A stretch of 64,000 nucleotides of DNA from Deltaproteobacteria bacterium (GTDB lineage: Bacteria > Desulfobacterota > Binatia > UBA1149 > SPBQ01): the NCBI GenBank assembly GCA_029262375.1, contig JAJCZM010000050.1, forward strand, positions 1 to 64,000. Reading direction: 5' to 3'. Below are positions 11,222-22,200 of the stretch, piece by piece. Made by a program: the position numbers and the translations under genes. The notes beneath the pieces were generated by a model. It was given only the letters and a program-made list of their open reading frames with translations. It was not told the DNA's origin and searched no databases. Position 1 is the first letter of the stretch. Every line of letters starts with the position of its first letter.

Positions 11222-12535
11222 CTAACCGGCGGCAATATCGGATTCGTCAACCTCGACGTCGCGGCTGGATGCCAATTCTAACATACGGTCCATAGCTTTA
11301 TCTCGGAGCATTCTGCCGTGAAGCGCTCCCACGGACGATGCGTGGGCGTAGTGGTTGCGCACACGCTCTGCATCGGCGCCGGCAGACATGAGCTGCCGCT
11401 TGATCTCGTCCTGGAGCTCTTCCTGCTCGATCGTCAGCTCCTCGGCTTTCGCGAGCGCATCGAGAAGGAAGCTCGCGCGAACGCGCTTGATCGCCGCGGG
11501 CTCGAGCGCCGAACGAATCTCTTCAACGCGCTCGTCGGGAATCTCATGAATACCCATCTCGTGCAGACTGTTAGCCATCTGCCTCTCTACAATGCTCGGC
11601 GGCACGTCGAATTCATGCGCATCCACCAGTCGCTCCAGCAACTCGCCGCGCACCCTCTGGTCGGCTTCTTGGCTCGACCGCTGCTCGAGCGACTCGCGGA
11701 CCTTACTGCGCAGATCATCAAGCGTCTCGCAGTCTTCATATACTTCGCCCGCGAACGCATCGTCTAGGTCGGGCAGTATCTTGTTCTTGATTTCGCTCAC
11801 GGTGACTTCGAAGCGCACGAGCTTGCCCGCCAGTTCTGGGTCACTGTGATCTTCGGCGAACGTGACATCGATCGGAGTACGGATGCCTCGTGTTACGCCG
11901 ATCAAGCCGTTCTCGAGGTCTTCGGGGAAGCGACCGCTACCGACTTCGAGTTGAACGCCCTCACCTGTCGCCTTCTCCAGCGGTTCGCCCTCGCAGAACC
12001 CGTACATATCGAAGGTCAGCACGTCGCCGCGTGCGACGTTCACTCGATCTTCTTCGGTCTGAAGAACCGCCATTCGCTCACGCATACCCGCAAGGGTCGA
12101 CTCGATGTGCTCGTCGGTGATTCTCACCACCTTGCGCTCCACGTCAATGCCGCTGTACTTGCCGAGATCGAATGTCGGTCGTACCTCGACGAGCGCCTCG
12201 AAAACGAGAGCGCCGGAGTCATCGATGCTGTGGCTGAGTAACTCGGGATCACTCACGACGTCGATCTCGTTCTCTCGAATGGCTGCGGAGCACGCCTCTT
12301 GAATGAGGTCGCGGACGACATCCTCGTGCACGGATTCGCCGTACTGCTCTTCGAGCACCTTGCGGGGCACCTTGCCTTTACGGAAGCCACGAACCTGGGC
12401 AGTTCGAGCGACTTTCTTGTACGCAAGATCGAAGGCCGAGCCGACATTGTCTTGGGCGACGGTAACTTTGATTGCTTTCTGGACCGGACCTCGGTCTTCG
12501 ATCGCGGAAACGTGTTCGGAAACGACTTCGGACAT
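11222..12535 (-). CDS. tig: Trigger factor
   Basis: Ribosome-binding signature [17 protein letters not shown]; tig-clpP-clpX-lon order. Confidence 0.95.
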   Translation of the reverse strand: MSEVVSEHVSAIEDRGPVQKAIKVTVAQDNVGSAFDLAYKKVARTAQVRGFRKGKVPRKVLEEQYGESVHEDVVRDLIQEACSAAIRENEIDVVSDPELLSHSIDDSGALVFEALVEVRPTFDLGKYSGIDVERKVVRITDEHIESTLAGMRERMAVLQTEEDRVNVARGDVLTFDMYGFCEGEPLEKATGEGVQLEVGSGRFPEDLENGLIGVTRGIRTPIDVTFAEDHSDPELAGKLVRFEVTVSEIKNKILPDLDDAFAGEVYEDCETLDDLRSKVRESLEQRSSQEADQRVRGELLERLVDAHEFDVPPSIVERQMANSLHEMGIHEIPDERVEEIRSALEPAAIKRVRASFLLDALAKAEELTIEQEELQDEIKRQLMSAGADAERVRNHYAHASSVGALHGRMLRDKAMDRMLELASSRDVEVDESDIAAG

Positions 12536-12582
12536 CTCTCTCTTCAGTAGCTCTGTGGGCCGTATAAAACGACCCGAACGAT

Positions 12583-12669
12583 TGGTGCGAGAGGGGGGAC
12601 TCGAACCCCCAACCGCCGAAGCGGGCTAGGACCTAAACCTAGTGCGTATGCCAATTTCGCCACTCTCGC
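12583..12669 (-). tRNA. tRNA-Leu(TAG)
   Basis: GCGAGAGTGGCGAAATTGGCATACGCACTAGGTTTAGGTCCTAG...CTCTCGCACCA; anticodon TAG. Confidence 0.95.
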
Positions 12670-12787
12670 TTGAGTGCGGACGTAGGGCCCGTGGCGGAGC
12701 GCTGCCGCTCAATTTTCCTATCAGGAACACCTCGGCGACTCCATGTCGCAGTGCAACCCGGCGAGCGTCGCGACGCAGTGCGGCTAA

Positions 12788-13870
12788 CTAGCGGCTCGAC
12801 GCCGGCTCCGCGGTCGCCGCCCGTAGGCGCTGGCGGAGTGCCGATTCTAGTCGTTGCGCGACAAAGGCGTTGCCGGCCGGGTTGAAGTGGCCGTCTATGG
12901 GGAAATACAGGACCTCTCCGCCGGCCCTGTAATGATCGAAAAAGTCCGGAATGAGGTCGATGTAGTCGATTCCTTCCCCTTCGAGATACGTGGCTATCTC
13001 GCGCGCGGGACGAATCAGGTCATAGCGCCGGTCGAATCCCTCGGTCTCGGCAGCGAGTCGCTCGGCGGCCTCGGGCTCGACCGTCGTGCGATAGGAGAAC
13101 ATGACGACGAGGAACTCGGCCCCAGACTCCTTCACCGCGTCTCGAAGCCGGCCCAGCAACATACGCGACGTGTCGTACGCTTGCTCCGACTCCGGCGAGA
13201 GGTCCCGCTCGCACAGCGCGAGATAGTCGTCGAACGGCGTCCACGCGGTTCGCGCTGAGTCGTCGAGCCGACGTCGGTAGCGCATCTGCCGATACAAGCG
13301 TCCGAGTTTGAACTCGCGCGTCGTGCGCGTCGGGTAAGCACGCGATATCGATTCGAGACCACCCGTCGGAGTCTCGCGCCACTCGGCGTTGCGAGACAGG
13401 TCGTTCCCTAGGTAGAGCATGAGCACTACCAGGTCGGCGTCGAACGCAGCACCGTGGGCGTCGAAATAGTGCGCTTGATGCACGAGCTCGTAACCGCCCA
13501 CTCCGGCGTTGACAATCTCGGTGCCCAGACGCTGCTCTAGCAGCGACGGAAACGTTGCCGATCGCTCGACCCCGTACCCCGACGCAAACGAATCGCCAAG
13601 CATCAAGATCCGGAGCCCGTGCTTTGGGCCGACCTCGTCGTCACGCAGACCGATCGAGTTCGTCGCGAAGGCAACGTCGTACTCGGGCGGCCTCGTCATT
13701 CGTGTGTCGAGATTCGAAGCGTAACGATATGCCGTATCGGCATCGTAGATCCACGGACTGAAGCCCGACGGCGGATAGTCGACTAGTTGTAGCGACAACT
13801 CGGCAAGCACACCGCCGACCAGCACCGAAAGCGAGAGCAAGATCGCGTTGAAAAGGAGTCGTTTGTTCAA
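12788..13870 (-). CDS. SGNH/GDSL-type hydrolase, membrane anchored
   Basis: N-terminal TM; ILMLGDSFASGYGV (GDS block), VVLMLYLGNDLSRNAEW (GN[D] block), FPIDGHFNPAGNAFVAQ (DGHxN block). Confidence 0.8.
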   Translation of the reverse strand: MNKRLLFNAILLSLSVLVGGVLAELSLQLVDYPPSGFSPWIYDADTAYRYASNLDTRMTRPPEYDVAFATNSIGLRDDEVGPKHGLRILMLGDSFASGYGVERSATFPSLLEQRLGTEIVNAGVGGYELVHQAHYFDAHGAAFDADLVVLMLYLGNDLSRNAEWRETPTGGLESISRAYPTRTTREFKLGRLYRQMRYRRRLDDSARTAWTPFDDYLALCERDLSPESEQAYDTSRMLLGRLRDAVKESGAEFLVVMFSYRTTVEPEAAERLAAETEGFDRRYDLIRPAREIATYLEGEGIDYIDLIPDFFDHYRAGGEVLYFPIDGHFNPAGNAFVAQRLESALRQRLRAATAEPASSR

Positions 13871-13993
13871 GGCGTTACGGGGCAGGCCGACGCGACTGGA
13901 CTGGGCAAGCGGCCACCACCGGCGCTGGCGCCGGCACGAACGTAGACGAATCGCGCCGGCGGGCAGGCAGTTGCTTCCCGCCGACGTCGACGC

Positions 13994-14212
13994 CTAAAAC
14001 AAGGTGTAAATGAACGGCGCTGCTGCTGTTCCGCCGAGAACGATCAGCAAACCCACCAACAACAACACGACGATGATCGGCGTGAGCCACCATTTCTTGT
14101 TGTCGCGCAGGTAGTCGACGAATTCGCCGACTATTCCCTGCTGCGCCATTTCGGCCTGCTTTGAAAAATCGCCGTCAGACGACTTGTCAGGCCCACTGTC
14201 CTTACTAGCCAC
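13994..14212 (-). CDS. DUF5989-like small membrane protein
   Basis: 72 aa: ...GIVGEFVDYLRDNKKWWLTPIIVVLLLVGLLIVLGGTAAAPFIYTLF; family name from recognition and genomic context. Confidence 0.75.
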   Translation of the reverse strand: MASKDSGPDKSSDGDFSKQAEMAQQGIVGEFVDYLRDNKKWWLTPIIVVLLLVGLLIVLGGTAAAPFIYTLF

Positions 14213-14228
14213 AGTTTAACTCCCCGTT

Positions 14229-14645
14229 TCAGTACTGCCGGAAATACGTCGAGGGATCGCCACCGGTGCGGTGTTCGCTCCAGTACGTCGTCGCTTCCGG
14301 GTCAAACTTTCTGTTCATCGGATCATAGCCCGTCACACGCATCACTAGACCGATCGGCGTGATCAACAGATAGAAGATAGCGCCGAGCAGCAGGTGCGAG
14401 ATCGTCCAGCCGATCGGAAAAGCTGCGATCATCCAGGCCACGTAGACCGGTTTCACGGCCTTCGGGATCGCCAGACCGATCGAACCGATGAGCAGCGCAG
14501 CTCCACCAATGTACGGCGCCAGCCACGCGTAGCCAGTGCGAAAGTGTAGATATGCCGCGATCGCCGAAAAGAAGACGAGCCACATACCTCCGAAGGCGCG
14601 CAGCTCCTTGTTCGACGGGTTCCAATTGACGTCTATGACAGCCAC
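14229..14645 (-). CDS. SxtJ-like membrane protein
   Basis: 138 aa with several TM segments; next to carbamoyltransferase; ...FYLLITPIGLVMRVTGYDPMNRKFDPEATTYW. Confidence 0.75.
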   Translation of the reverse strand: MAVIDVNWNPSNKELRAFGGMWLVFFSAIAAYLHFRTGYAWLAPYIGGAALLIGSIGLAIPKAVKPVYVAWMIAAFPIGWTISHLLLGAIFYLLITPIGLVMRVTGYDPMNRKFDPEATTYWSEHRTGGDPSTYFRQY

Positions 14646-14669
14646 ATTCTTATCCTGCCCACTTCCTGT

Positions 14670-16511
14670 CTAATCCAGCGCGAATTGCGCGAGATATTCT
14701 TCGCGGCCGAAGTCGCCCTGATTCGGCTGCTCTTCCTTGAGCAGCACGAAATTCTCCAGCACCAGTACATCCATGTTCGTCGCCATGAAGCAGCGATACG
14801 CGTCCGACGGCGTACAAACGATCGGCTCGCCGCGCACGTTGAAGCTCGTATTGATCAAGACCGGACAGCCCGTCTTCTCATGGAACTTCTCCAGTAGGAC
14901 GCGGTACAAACCATGGCGGTCCGCATCGACCGTTTGTACGCGGGCCGAATAATCGACGTGCGTGATCGCAGGTACATCCGAGCGAGGCACTTTCAGCTTC
15001 TCGATCCCGAAGAGGTCTTTCTCGGCGCCGTTGAGTTTCAGTCGTCGCTCTTCGTTGACCGGCGCCACTAGCAGCATGTAAGGGCTCGGCTCGCCTTCCT
15101 TCAAACCGAAGAACTCGGGAGCCTTCTCGGCAAGGATCGACGGTGCGAAAGGACGAAAGGATTCGCGGAACTTGATCTTCAAGTTCATCGTGGACTGCAT
15201 CTCTCGGCTACGAGGGTCGCCCAGAATGCTCCGCGCACCGAGAGCGCGCGGACCGAACTCCATTCGGCCCTGAAACCAACCGACGATCTGTTCGGTCCCC
15301 AACAGTCCGGCAACGCGATCGCACATCGCCTCGCCGGTATCGAAGTGGTGATAGACCGCGTCCGTGCTGTCTAGGAAGTCTCGAATCTCTTGGTCTTTGT
15401 AGCGCGGCCCCAACCATGACGCGCTTTGTGAATCGGTCTTCGTAACGACCGTGCGCTTGTTGTCGAGTAGCTGGTGCCAGATGAACAACGCGGTACCCAA
15501 CGCACCGCCGGCATCTCCCGCCGCGGGCTGAATCCAGACGTTCTTGAATGGGCCCTCACGCAAGACGCGCCCGTTGCCCACGCAATTGAGCGCTACACCG
15601 CCGGCGAGGCAGAGGTTGTCGACGCCCGTCTGTTTGTGCACGTGCCGGCACATACGCAGCATGACTTCTTCCGTGACTTTCTGGATCGACGCAGCGATGT
15701 CCATCTCACGCTGTGTGATCTCCGTCTCGGCGACTCGCGCCGGGCCGTCGAACAACGAATCCATCTTCGACGACGTCATGGTCAAGCCCTGACAGTAGTT
15801 GAAGTAAGACATGTCCATGCGGAACGAACCGTCTTCCTTCAGGTCGAGCAGGTTCTCCATCATGGTGTCGACATATTTGGGCTCGCCGTAGGGCGCGAGA
15901 CCCATGAGCTTGTACTCGCCCGAATTCACGCGGAAGCCGGTAAAGTATGTGAACGCCGAGTAGAGAAGTCCGAGCGAGTGAGGGAATCGGAGTTCGTGGG
16001 TAAGTTCGAGGTGGTTGCCTCGGCCAACGCCGTAGCTCGCCGTCGCCCACTCTCCGACACCGTCGAGAGTCATCACGGCCGCTTCTTCAAAGGGAGACGG
16101 GAAGAACGCGCTCGCGGCGTGCGACTCGTGGTGCTCGGTAAAGATGTAGCGCTTATCGTACTGGCCGCCGAGTCCCTTGTTGAGCTCGCGCGGAATATAG
16201 AGCTTCTGCTTGAGCCAGACAGGCATCGACTTGAGGAAGGACTGAAAGCCGACCGGCCCGTAACCTAGGTAGGTCTCGAGAAGGCGCTCGAACTTCAGCA
16301 GCGGCTTGTCGTAGAAGCCCACATAGTCGAGATCAGACACGCCGATCCCCGCCTCCTTGAGGCAGTATTCGATCGCAAGCGCGGGAAATCCCGCGTCGTG
16401 CTTCTTGCGTGAGAAGCGTTCTTCCTGTGCCGCGGCGGCAATCTCCCCGTCGATGACGAGGGCGGCGGCAGAGTCGTGATAGAACGCTGAGATTCCGAGT
16501 ATCGCTGTCAT
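14670..16511 (-). CDS. Carbamoyltransferase (NodU/CmcH/TobZ-type)
   Basis: ILGISAFYHDSAAALVIDGEIAAAAQEERFSRKKHDAGFP; EHHESHAASAFFPSPFEEAAVMTLDGVGEWAT; FGPRALGARSILGDPR. Confidence 0.94.
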   Translation of the reverse strand: MTAILGISAFYHDSAAALVIDGEIAAAAQEERFSRKKHDAGFPALAIEYCLKEAGIGVSDLDYVGFYDKPLLKFERLLETYLGYGPVGFQSFLKSMPVWLKQKLYIPRELNKGLGGQYDKRYIFTEHHESHAASAFFPSPFEEAAVMTLDGVGEWATASYGVGRGNHLELTHELRFPHSLGLLYSAFTYFTGFRVNSGEYKLMGLAPYGEPKYVDTMMENLLDLKEDGSFRMDMSYFNYCQGLTMTSSKMDSLFDGPARVAETEITQREMDIAASIQKVTEEVMLRMCRHVHKQTGVDNLCLAGGVALNCVGNGRVLREGPFKNVWIQPAAGDAGGALGTALFIWHQLLDNKRTVVTKTDSQSASWLGPRYKDQEIRDFLDSTDAVYHHFDTGEAMCDRVAGLLGTEQIVGWFQGRMEFGPRALGARSILGDPRSREMQSTMNLKIKFRESFRPFAPSILAEKAPEFFGLKEGEPSPYMLLVAPVNEERRLKLNGAEKDLFGIEKLKVPRSDVPAITHVDYSARVQTVDADRHGLYRVLLEKFHEKTGCPVLINTSFNVRGEPIVCTPSDAYRCFMATNMDVLVLENFVLLKEEQPNQGDFGREEYLAQFALD

Positions 16512-16756
16512 GTAGTCCCGTCGGCCGCGTCCACGCTAAGGGAGCGGTCCTGCTGTCGAAGCATCACTTATCTTAACGACCATTCAAGAACGAACCAGGT
16601 GGGCGTGGTCAGTAACGTAGGGTCTTTGTCCGCTGCGAGCAAAATACCGCGGCAAGTTGCGCGATTTCAACGAGACGACGGGTCAAGCGGCGTCGCCGAA
16701 TGAAGGGCAGGTGCATTGCTGAACGACATGACCTTTGCCCCACCCTACCGGGGGGC

Positions 16757-18178
16757 CTACGCTCGCCGACGATATAAATGGACGCTGCGTCCATAGAAAA
16801 CGTCCGCCGCCTCCATCCATGTCTCCGACATTGTCGGATGAGCGTGCACTACGGCGGCAATGTCGGAGGCCAGTGCTCCCATCTCGATCGCTGTCGCAGC
16901 CTCGGCGATAAGTTCCCCGGCGCCGGCCCCCACGACGCCGGCTCCGATCACCCGCTCAGTCGCTTTGTCGATCACCAGCTTCGTCAATCCGCTGTCGTCG
17001 CCGAGCGTCTTCGCACGTCCCGAAGCCTGCCATGGATAACGCGCAACCGCGGCGTCTATCCCAACGGCCTTCGCCTCTGCCTGAGACAGTCCGCACCAAG
17101 CGATCTCGGGATCCGTGAAGACGACCGCAGGGATGACATTCGGCTCGAACGCCACCGCCCGCCCGGCAATCGCCTCTGCCGCAACGAGTCCTTGATGCGT
17201 CGCCTTATGGGCGAGCATCGGTTCGCCGACGACGTCGCCTATCGCGTAGATCGTAGGCTCGGCAGTTCGGCCACTGGCGTCGGCCTCGATGAAACCTCGA
17301 TCACCGATCACTGCAGACGTCGCCGACAACCCCAAGCCACTCGAATTGGGCTTGCGACCGACGGCCACGAGAACGGCGTCGAACTCCGCCTCGTCATGCG
17401 CGCCGTCCGAACTCTCGAACGTCGCGAGTACCGCGTCGCCTTTCTCGACGAGCTTGGCCACCTTAGTCCCTGTGCGAACGCTCTCCAGTCGAGGACGGAT
17501 GGCCTTATCGAGAATGCGAACCAAATCGGGGTCCGCGCCGGGCAATAGCTTGGCCTCGAGTTCGACTACGGTCACGCGCGAACCGAGCGCCGCGTAGACG
17601 GTACCCAATTCGAGCCCGATGTATCCTCCTCCGATCACGAGTAGACGTTCGGGCAGGCTCTTCAGTTCCAGCGCGCCGGTAGAAGTCATGACGCGCTCCG
17701 AATTGGGGAGAAACGAATCTATGACCGTGGGACGCGATCCGGTGGCCACGATGGCGTGCTCAAAACGAACTTCCGTCTGCGCTGCACCGACGCCGTCGAC
17801 CCGCAGCGAGTGCGCGTCATCAAAGGTCCCGCGGCCGCGTAGGAAGTTAACACCGCGCGCCTTTGCCAATGCTGCCAATCCGCCGGTCAGTTCGGCTACG
17901 ACCTCCGCGCGCCATGCACTGAGCCGCGCGATATCAATCTGTGGTTTATCGAACGTAATGCCGTAACGATCAGCGCCGCTCGCTTCGTGAAGCACGCGCG
18001 CGGCGTGAAGGTACGCCTTCGACGGAATACATCCTCGGTGCAGGCAAACGCCGCCGGGATTCTCTTCAGGGTCGATCAGTACGACGCTTCGTCCGAGATC
18101 CGCGGCGCGAAATGCAGCCGCATAGCCACCGGGTCCGGCACCGAGAACGGCCACCTGTGTTGAAACTATTTCGCCCAC
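16757..18178 (-). CDS. lpdA: Dihydrolipoyl dehydrogenase (E3)
   Basis: VAVLGAGPGGYAAAFRAADLG, GGVCLHRGCIPSKAYLHAA, C-terminal VHAHPTMSETWMEA; likely GTG start at 18178. Confidence 0.93.
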   Translation of the reverse strand: MGEIVSTQVAVLGAGPGGYAAAFRAADLGRSVVLIDPEENPGGVCLHRGCIPSKAYLHAARVLHEASGADRYGITFDKPQIDIARLSAWRAEVVAELTGGLAALAKARGVNFLRGRGTFDDAHSLRVDGVGAAQTEVRFEHAIVATGSRPTVIDSFLPNSERVMTSTGALELKSLPERLLVIGGGYIGLELGTVYAALGSRVTVVELEAKLLPGADPDLVRILDKAIRPRLESVRTGTKVAKLVEKGDAVLATFESSDGAHDEAEFDAVLVAVGRKPNSSGLGLSATSAVIGDRGFIEADASGRTAEPTIYAIGDVVGEPMLAHKATHQGLVAAEAIAGRAVAFEPNVIPAVVFTDPEIAWCGLSQAEAKAVGIDAAVARYPWQASGRAKTLGDDSGLTKLVIDKATERVIGAGVVGAGAGELIAEAATAIEMGALASDIAAVVHAHPTMSETWMEAADVFYGRSVHLYRRRA

Positions 18179-18179
18179 G

Positions 18180-19523
18180 CTATGCCCCTTCACCGTCTGC
18201 GCTGAGCAACGACGGTTCTTCCAGCGCCTCGCATATCCAACGCACGAATCGAGCCGCGTCGGCACCGTCGATAACCCGATGATCGTAGCTTAGCGACAGC
18301 GGCAGCATCAGCCTGGGCTCGAAACGGTCGCCCTGCCATCGCGGTTCCAGCGCGCCTCGCGAAACGCCCAAGACAGCCACTTCGGGCGGATTGATCAACG
18401 GCGAGAACGCAACGCCGCCGATTCCACCGAGATTCGTCAGCGTGAACGACGCGCCCTGGAGTGCATCGGGTCTGATGTTTCGGCCTCTCGCACGCTCCGA
18501 CAGTTCATGCAGCTCGGCCGCTAGCTGGGCGACGGATTTCGTATCCACATCGCGCACTACGGGAACGAGAAGTCCTTTCTCTGTATCGACCGCGACGCCT
18601 ATGTGGATGTACTGTTTGTATACGATCGAGCTGTCGCGCATGTCGACGCTCGTGTTGAACTGCGGAAACTCGGACAGCGCACGCCCGAGAACACCGAGCA
18701 GCACGGCAGTCATTGTCGTCTTGGGCAGGTCGATGTCCGTCGTGCTCTTGGCTTGCGTGCGGCGGCGCGCGTCGAGGTCCGTGACGTCGGCCTTGTCGTG
18801 ATGCGTGACGTGCGGAATCGACGCCCAGGCTTGCCCCATGTTCTCGGCGGTGCGCCGGCGCACCTTGCTCATTGGACGCCGCTCGACGACGCCCCACGTA
18901 GAGAAGTCGGGGAGCTCGGGGCCTTCGATCGCAGCTCCGGTTTTTCGCGCCGGCTGGTCGCCCATCTGACCGCGTACAAAGCGGTGAACGTCGTCCGCCG
19001 TCACGCGGCCACCGTCACCGGTAGCCAGGACGCGGCGCACGTCGATCCCTAACTCACGCGCGAGGCGTCGGACGGTGGGGCTGGCCGGCACGGGGCCTGC
19101 CTCGGCGACGGCCACCCCATCTCGCGGGGTCTGCTGAGCCGCTTCGACCGGCGTCTCGACGGTTTCTGTCGTCGCAGACACACGCGGCTCCGGCCGAGCC
19201 GCGGCCGGAGCGGCAGCGGGAGTCTCGAGCGCGGCTTTCGGATTCGTCGGCGCGTCCGGCTGTGGCGCACCGACGGCGTCTTCGAGCCGAAGTACCGTCT
19301 GCCCAACAGTGACGTCGTCGCCCGCGGCAACCACGATCTCCGACACACGGCCGCCGTTTGGCGACGGCATCTCGAATTCGGCTTTGTCGGTCTCGAGACT
19401 CAGTACGGATTGTTCCGGCCTGATCGTATCGCCGACAGCAACGAAAATCTCGACGACGGTAGCCGTTGAGATATTCTCGCCGAGTTCGGGGACAACGCAG
19501 TCAACACTCATCTGTTTCTCCAT
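18180..19523 (-). CDS. aceF: Pyruvate dehydrogenase E2, dihydrolipoamide acetyltransferase
   Basis: Lipoyl motif ETDKAEFEMPSP, E3-binding domain SPTVRRLARELGIDVRRVLATGDGGRVTADDV, catalytic LSYDHRVIDGADAARF. Confidence 0.93.
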   Translation of the reverse strand: MEKQMSVDCVVPELGENISTATVVEIFVAVGDTIRPEQSVLSLETDKAEFEMPSPNGGRVSEIVVAAGDDVTVGQTVLRLEDAVGAPQPDAPTNPKAALETPAAAPAAARPEPRVSATTETVETPVEAAQQTPRDGVAVAEAGPVPASPTVRRLARELGIDVRRVLATGDGGRVTADDVHRFVRGQMGDQPARKTGAAIEGPELPDFSTWGVVERRPMSKVRRRTAENMGQAWASIPHVTHHDKADVTDLDARRRTQAKSTTDIDLPKTTMTAVLLGVLGRALSEFPQFNTSVDMRDSSIVYKQYIHIGVAVDTEKGLLVPVVRDVDTKSVAQLAAELHELSERARGRNIRPDALQGASFTLTNLGGIGGVAFSPLINPPEVAVLGVSRGALEPRWQGDRFEPRLMLPLSLSYDHRVIDGADAARFVRWICEALEEPSLLSADGEGA

Positions 19524-19529
19524 ACCACG

Positions 19530-22193
19530 TTACGAACGCATCGGATTGGCCTTTGACGGATCAATCCCTAACTCGACGATCGCGCTCTCGACACGATCAG
19601 CCTCGATGTCACCGTTACGAGCCAGCTCCGCCAGGGCGGCGACTGCGATGTAGCGCGCATCCACCTCAAAAAAATCGCGGAGTGCGGTGCGCGACTCGCT
19701 GCGACCGAACCCGTCGGTTCCAAGAGATTGAATTCGACGCGGCATCCACTTCGCGATCGAATCGGGGAGCGACTTGAGATAGTCGCTCGCGGCCACGACC
19801 ACTCCCTCGGTCTCTCGCATGCAAGCCGTCACATACGGTATCGCCTCGGATCGCGGATCGAGCAGCTTCGCACGCTCGCAATCGAGCGCGTCGCGTCGCA
19901 ATTCGTTATAACTCGTGACGCTCCAAACGTCCGCGGCTACGGAGAATCGCTCCTCTAGCATTTCGGCGGCCCGCACAACCTCGTTGAGAATCGCGCCGCT
20001 ACCGAGGAGCTGCGCACGCAACGGCCCGCCGTGCGCGCTTGATCGCAGCCGATACATGCCCTTGAGGATCCCTTCGCTCGAGCCGGCGGGCATCGCCGGC
20101 ATCGCATAGGCCTCATTGCCTACCGTCAAATAGTAGTAACCGTCCTCACCGTTCACGTACATCCGCTCGAGACCGTCGCGAATGATGACCGCGATCTCGT
20201 AGGCGTAAGCGGGGTCGTAGGCGCGAATCGTCGGGATGACCTGCGCCAGGTGATGACTATGTCCGTCTTGGTGCTGCAATCCCTCTCCCGCCAACGTCGT
20301 ACGACCGGCGGTAGCGCCCAGCAGGAATCCGCGACAGCGCATGTCCGCCGCCAGCCATGCAAGATCGCCGATCCGCTGAAAACCGAACATCGAGTAATAG
20401 ATGAAGAACGGAATCGTCGGCACGCCGTGCGTCGCGTACGCGGTGCCGGCCGCAATGAACGACGACATCGCACCGGCCTCGGTGATGCCCTCCTCCAAGA
20501 TCTGGCCGTCGGTAGCCTCGCGATAGTAGAGAAGACTCTTCGCATCGACCGGCTCATAGAGCTGCCCGACGTGCGAGTAGATGCCACATTGGCGAAACAG
20601 CGCTTCCATCCCGAACGTGCGCGCTTCGTCGGGCACGATTGGCACGACGTAGCGGCCTAGCTCTTCGTCGCGCAGAAGCTTCGCCAACAAACGCACGAAC
20701 GCCATCGTGGTCGAGACTTCGCGCCCGCCGGTTCCTTCGTGGAACTCTGCGAACAATTCGTCAGGCGCAGCACCGAGTCGTTGGCAGTCCACGAGGCGCT
20801 TCGGGATGTCGCCGCCGAGCGCTTCGCGTCGCTGGCGCAGGTAGACAACCTCCGGACTATCTGAAGGCGGGCGATACAGCGGCGCACGCGCGATGTCTTC
20901 GTCGGAGATAGGGATCCCGAAGCGTGCGCGAAACTCACGCAACTCGTCTTCATTGAGCTTCTTCTGCTGGTGGGTGATGTTCTTGCCTTCGCCCGATTCA
21001 CCCAGACCATACCCTTTGATGGTTCTCGCCAGAACGACCGTCGGTGCACCGGCGTGATCGACCGCCGACCGGTACGCCGCATGGACCTTGCGCGGATCGT
21101 GACCGCCGAGTTTCAACCCCTTGAGTTCGCTGTCGCTCAGATGTTCGACCATTGCACGAAGCGCGGGATCGGCGCCCCAAAAATGCTCTCGAATATGCGC
21201 GCCCGATTCGACGGCATACTTTTGCACGTCGCCGTCTATCGAGTCGGTCCATCTGCGCGAGAGAAGCCCATCTTCGTCTTGGTCGAGTAGTGGGTCCCAG
21301 TCGCTACCCAGGACGACCTTCACGACGTTCCAACCTGCGCCGCGAAATACGGCTTCCAGTTCCTGTATGATCTGACCGTTGCCGCGTACGGGTCCGTCGA
21401 GGCGTTGTAGGTTGCAGTTCACGACGAAGATCAGATTGTCGAGGCGTTCGCGCGCTGCCAACGTGATCGCGCCGAGCGACTCCGGCTCGTCGGTCTCACC
21501 GTCACCGAGAAACGCCCAGACGTTCTCGCCGCGAGCTTTCTTGAGTCCGCGATCTTCCAGGTAGCGATTGAAGCGCGCCTGGTAGATCGCGAGGATCGGC
21601 CCCAACCCCATCGAGACGGTTGGGAACTGCCAAAAGTCCGGCATCAACCAGGGGTGAGGATACGAGGACAGGCCCCCACCGGGTTTGAGTTCGCGACGAA
21701 AGTTGTTGATCAGCTTCGCGTCGATACGACCTTCGAGATAGGCACGCGCATAGATGCCTGGGGCCGAGTGGCCTTGGAAGAACACCATGTCGCCGGCGTG
21801 ATCGCCGTTGCGCGCACGAAAGAAATGGTTGTAGCCCACCTCGAGTAGAGTCGCCGCAGAGGCATACGTAGAAATATGCCCGCCGATGCCCTCTTCTTCG
21901 CGGTTCGCGCGCACGACCATCGCCATCGCGTTCCACCGCACCAGGCTTTTGATGCGACGTTCGAGTTCGAGATCACCGGGATACTCCGGCTCGACACTGT
22001 GGTGAATAGTATTGATCTGCGCGGTGTTCGCCGAGAACGGCATCCGCACACCGATTCGATGCGCATGGGCTTGCAGTTGCCGCAGCAGGAACTCCGCGCG
22101 CTCCGGTCCTGCGTTCTCGAACACCCAATCGAGCGAGTCGAGCCACTCAGAGAGTTCGGCATCGCCGGCCGCGCTACTTTCTATCTTCGCCAT
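19530..22193 (-). CDS. aceE: Pyruvate dehydrogenase E1 component, homodimeric
   Basis: 887 aa; GDGETDEPESLGAI, EGLQHQDGHSHHLAQVIPT; AceE type. Confidence 0.96.
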   Translation of the reverse strand: MAKIESSAAGDAELSEWLDSLDWVFENAGPERAEFLLRQLQAHAHRIGVRMPFSANTAQINTIHHSVEPEYPGDLELERRIKSLVRWNAMAMVVRANREEEGIGGHISTYASAATLLEVGYNHFFRARNGDHAGDMVFFQGHSAPGIYARAYLEGRIDAKLINNFRRELKPGGGLSSYPHPWLMPDFWQFPTVSMGLGPILAIYQARFNRYLEDRGLKKARGENVWAFLGDGETDEPESLGAITLAARERLDNLIFVVNCNLQRLDGPVRGNGQIIQELEAVFRGAGWNVVKVVLGSDWDPLLDQDEDGLLSRRWTDSIDGDVQKYAVESGAHIREHFWGADPALRAMVEHLSDSELKGLKLGGHDPRKVHAAYRSAVDHAGAPTVVLARTIKGYGLGESGEGKNITHQQKKLNEDELREFRARFGIPISDEDIARAPLYRPPSDSPEVVYLRQRREALGGDIPKRLVDCQRLGAAPDELFAEFHEGTGGREVSTTMAFVRLLAKLLRDEELGRYVVPIVPDEARTFGMEALFRQCGIYSHVGQLYEPVDAKSLLYYREATDGQILEEGITEAGAMSSFIAAGTAYATHGVPTIPFFIYYSMFGFQRIGDLAWLAADMRCRGFLLGATAGRTTLAGEGLQHQDGHSHHLAQVIPTIRAYDPAYAYEIAVIIRDGLERMYVNGEDGYYYLTVGNEAYAMPAMPAGSSEGILKGMYRLRSSAHGGPLRAQLLGSGAILNEVVRAAEMLEERFSVAADVWSVTSYNELRRDALDCERAKLLDPRSEAIPYVTACMRETEGVVVAASDYLKSLPDSIAKWMPRRIQSLGTDGFGRSESRTALRDFFEVDARYIAVAALAELARNGDIEADRVESAIVELGIDPSKANPMRS

Positions 22194-22200
22194 CCGTCAC

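Noticed and set aside
15474-16268. 264-aa plus-strand ORF inside the carbamoyltransferase gene
   Set aside because: Antisense shadow of a strongly conserved CDS in high-GC DNA; no recognisable domain.
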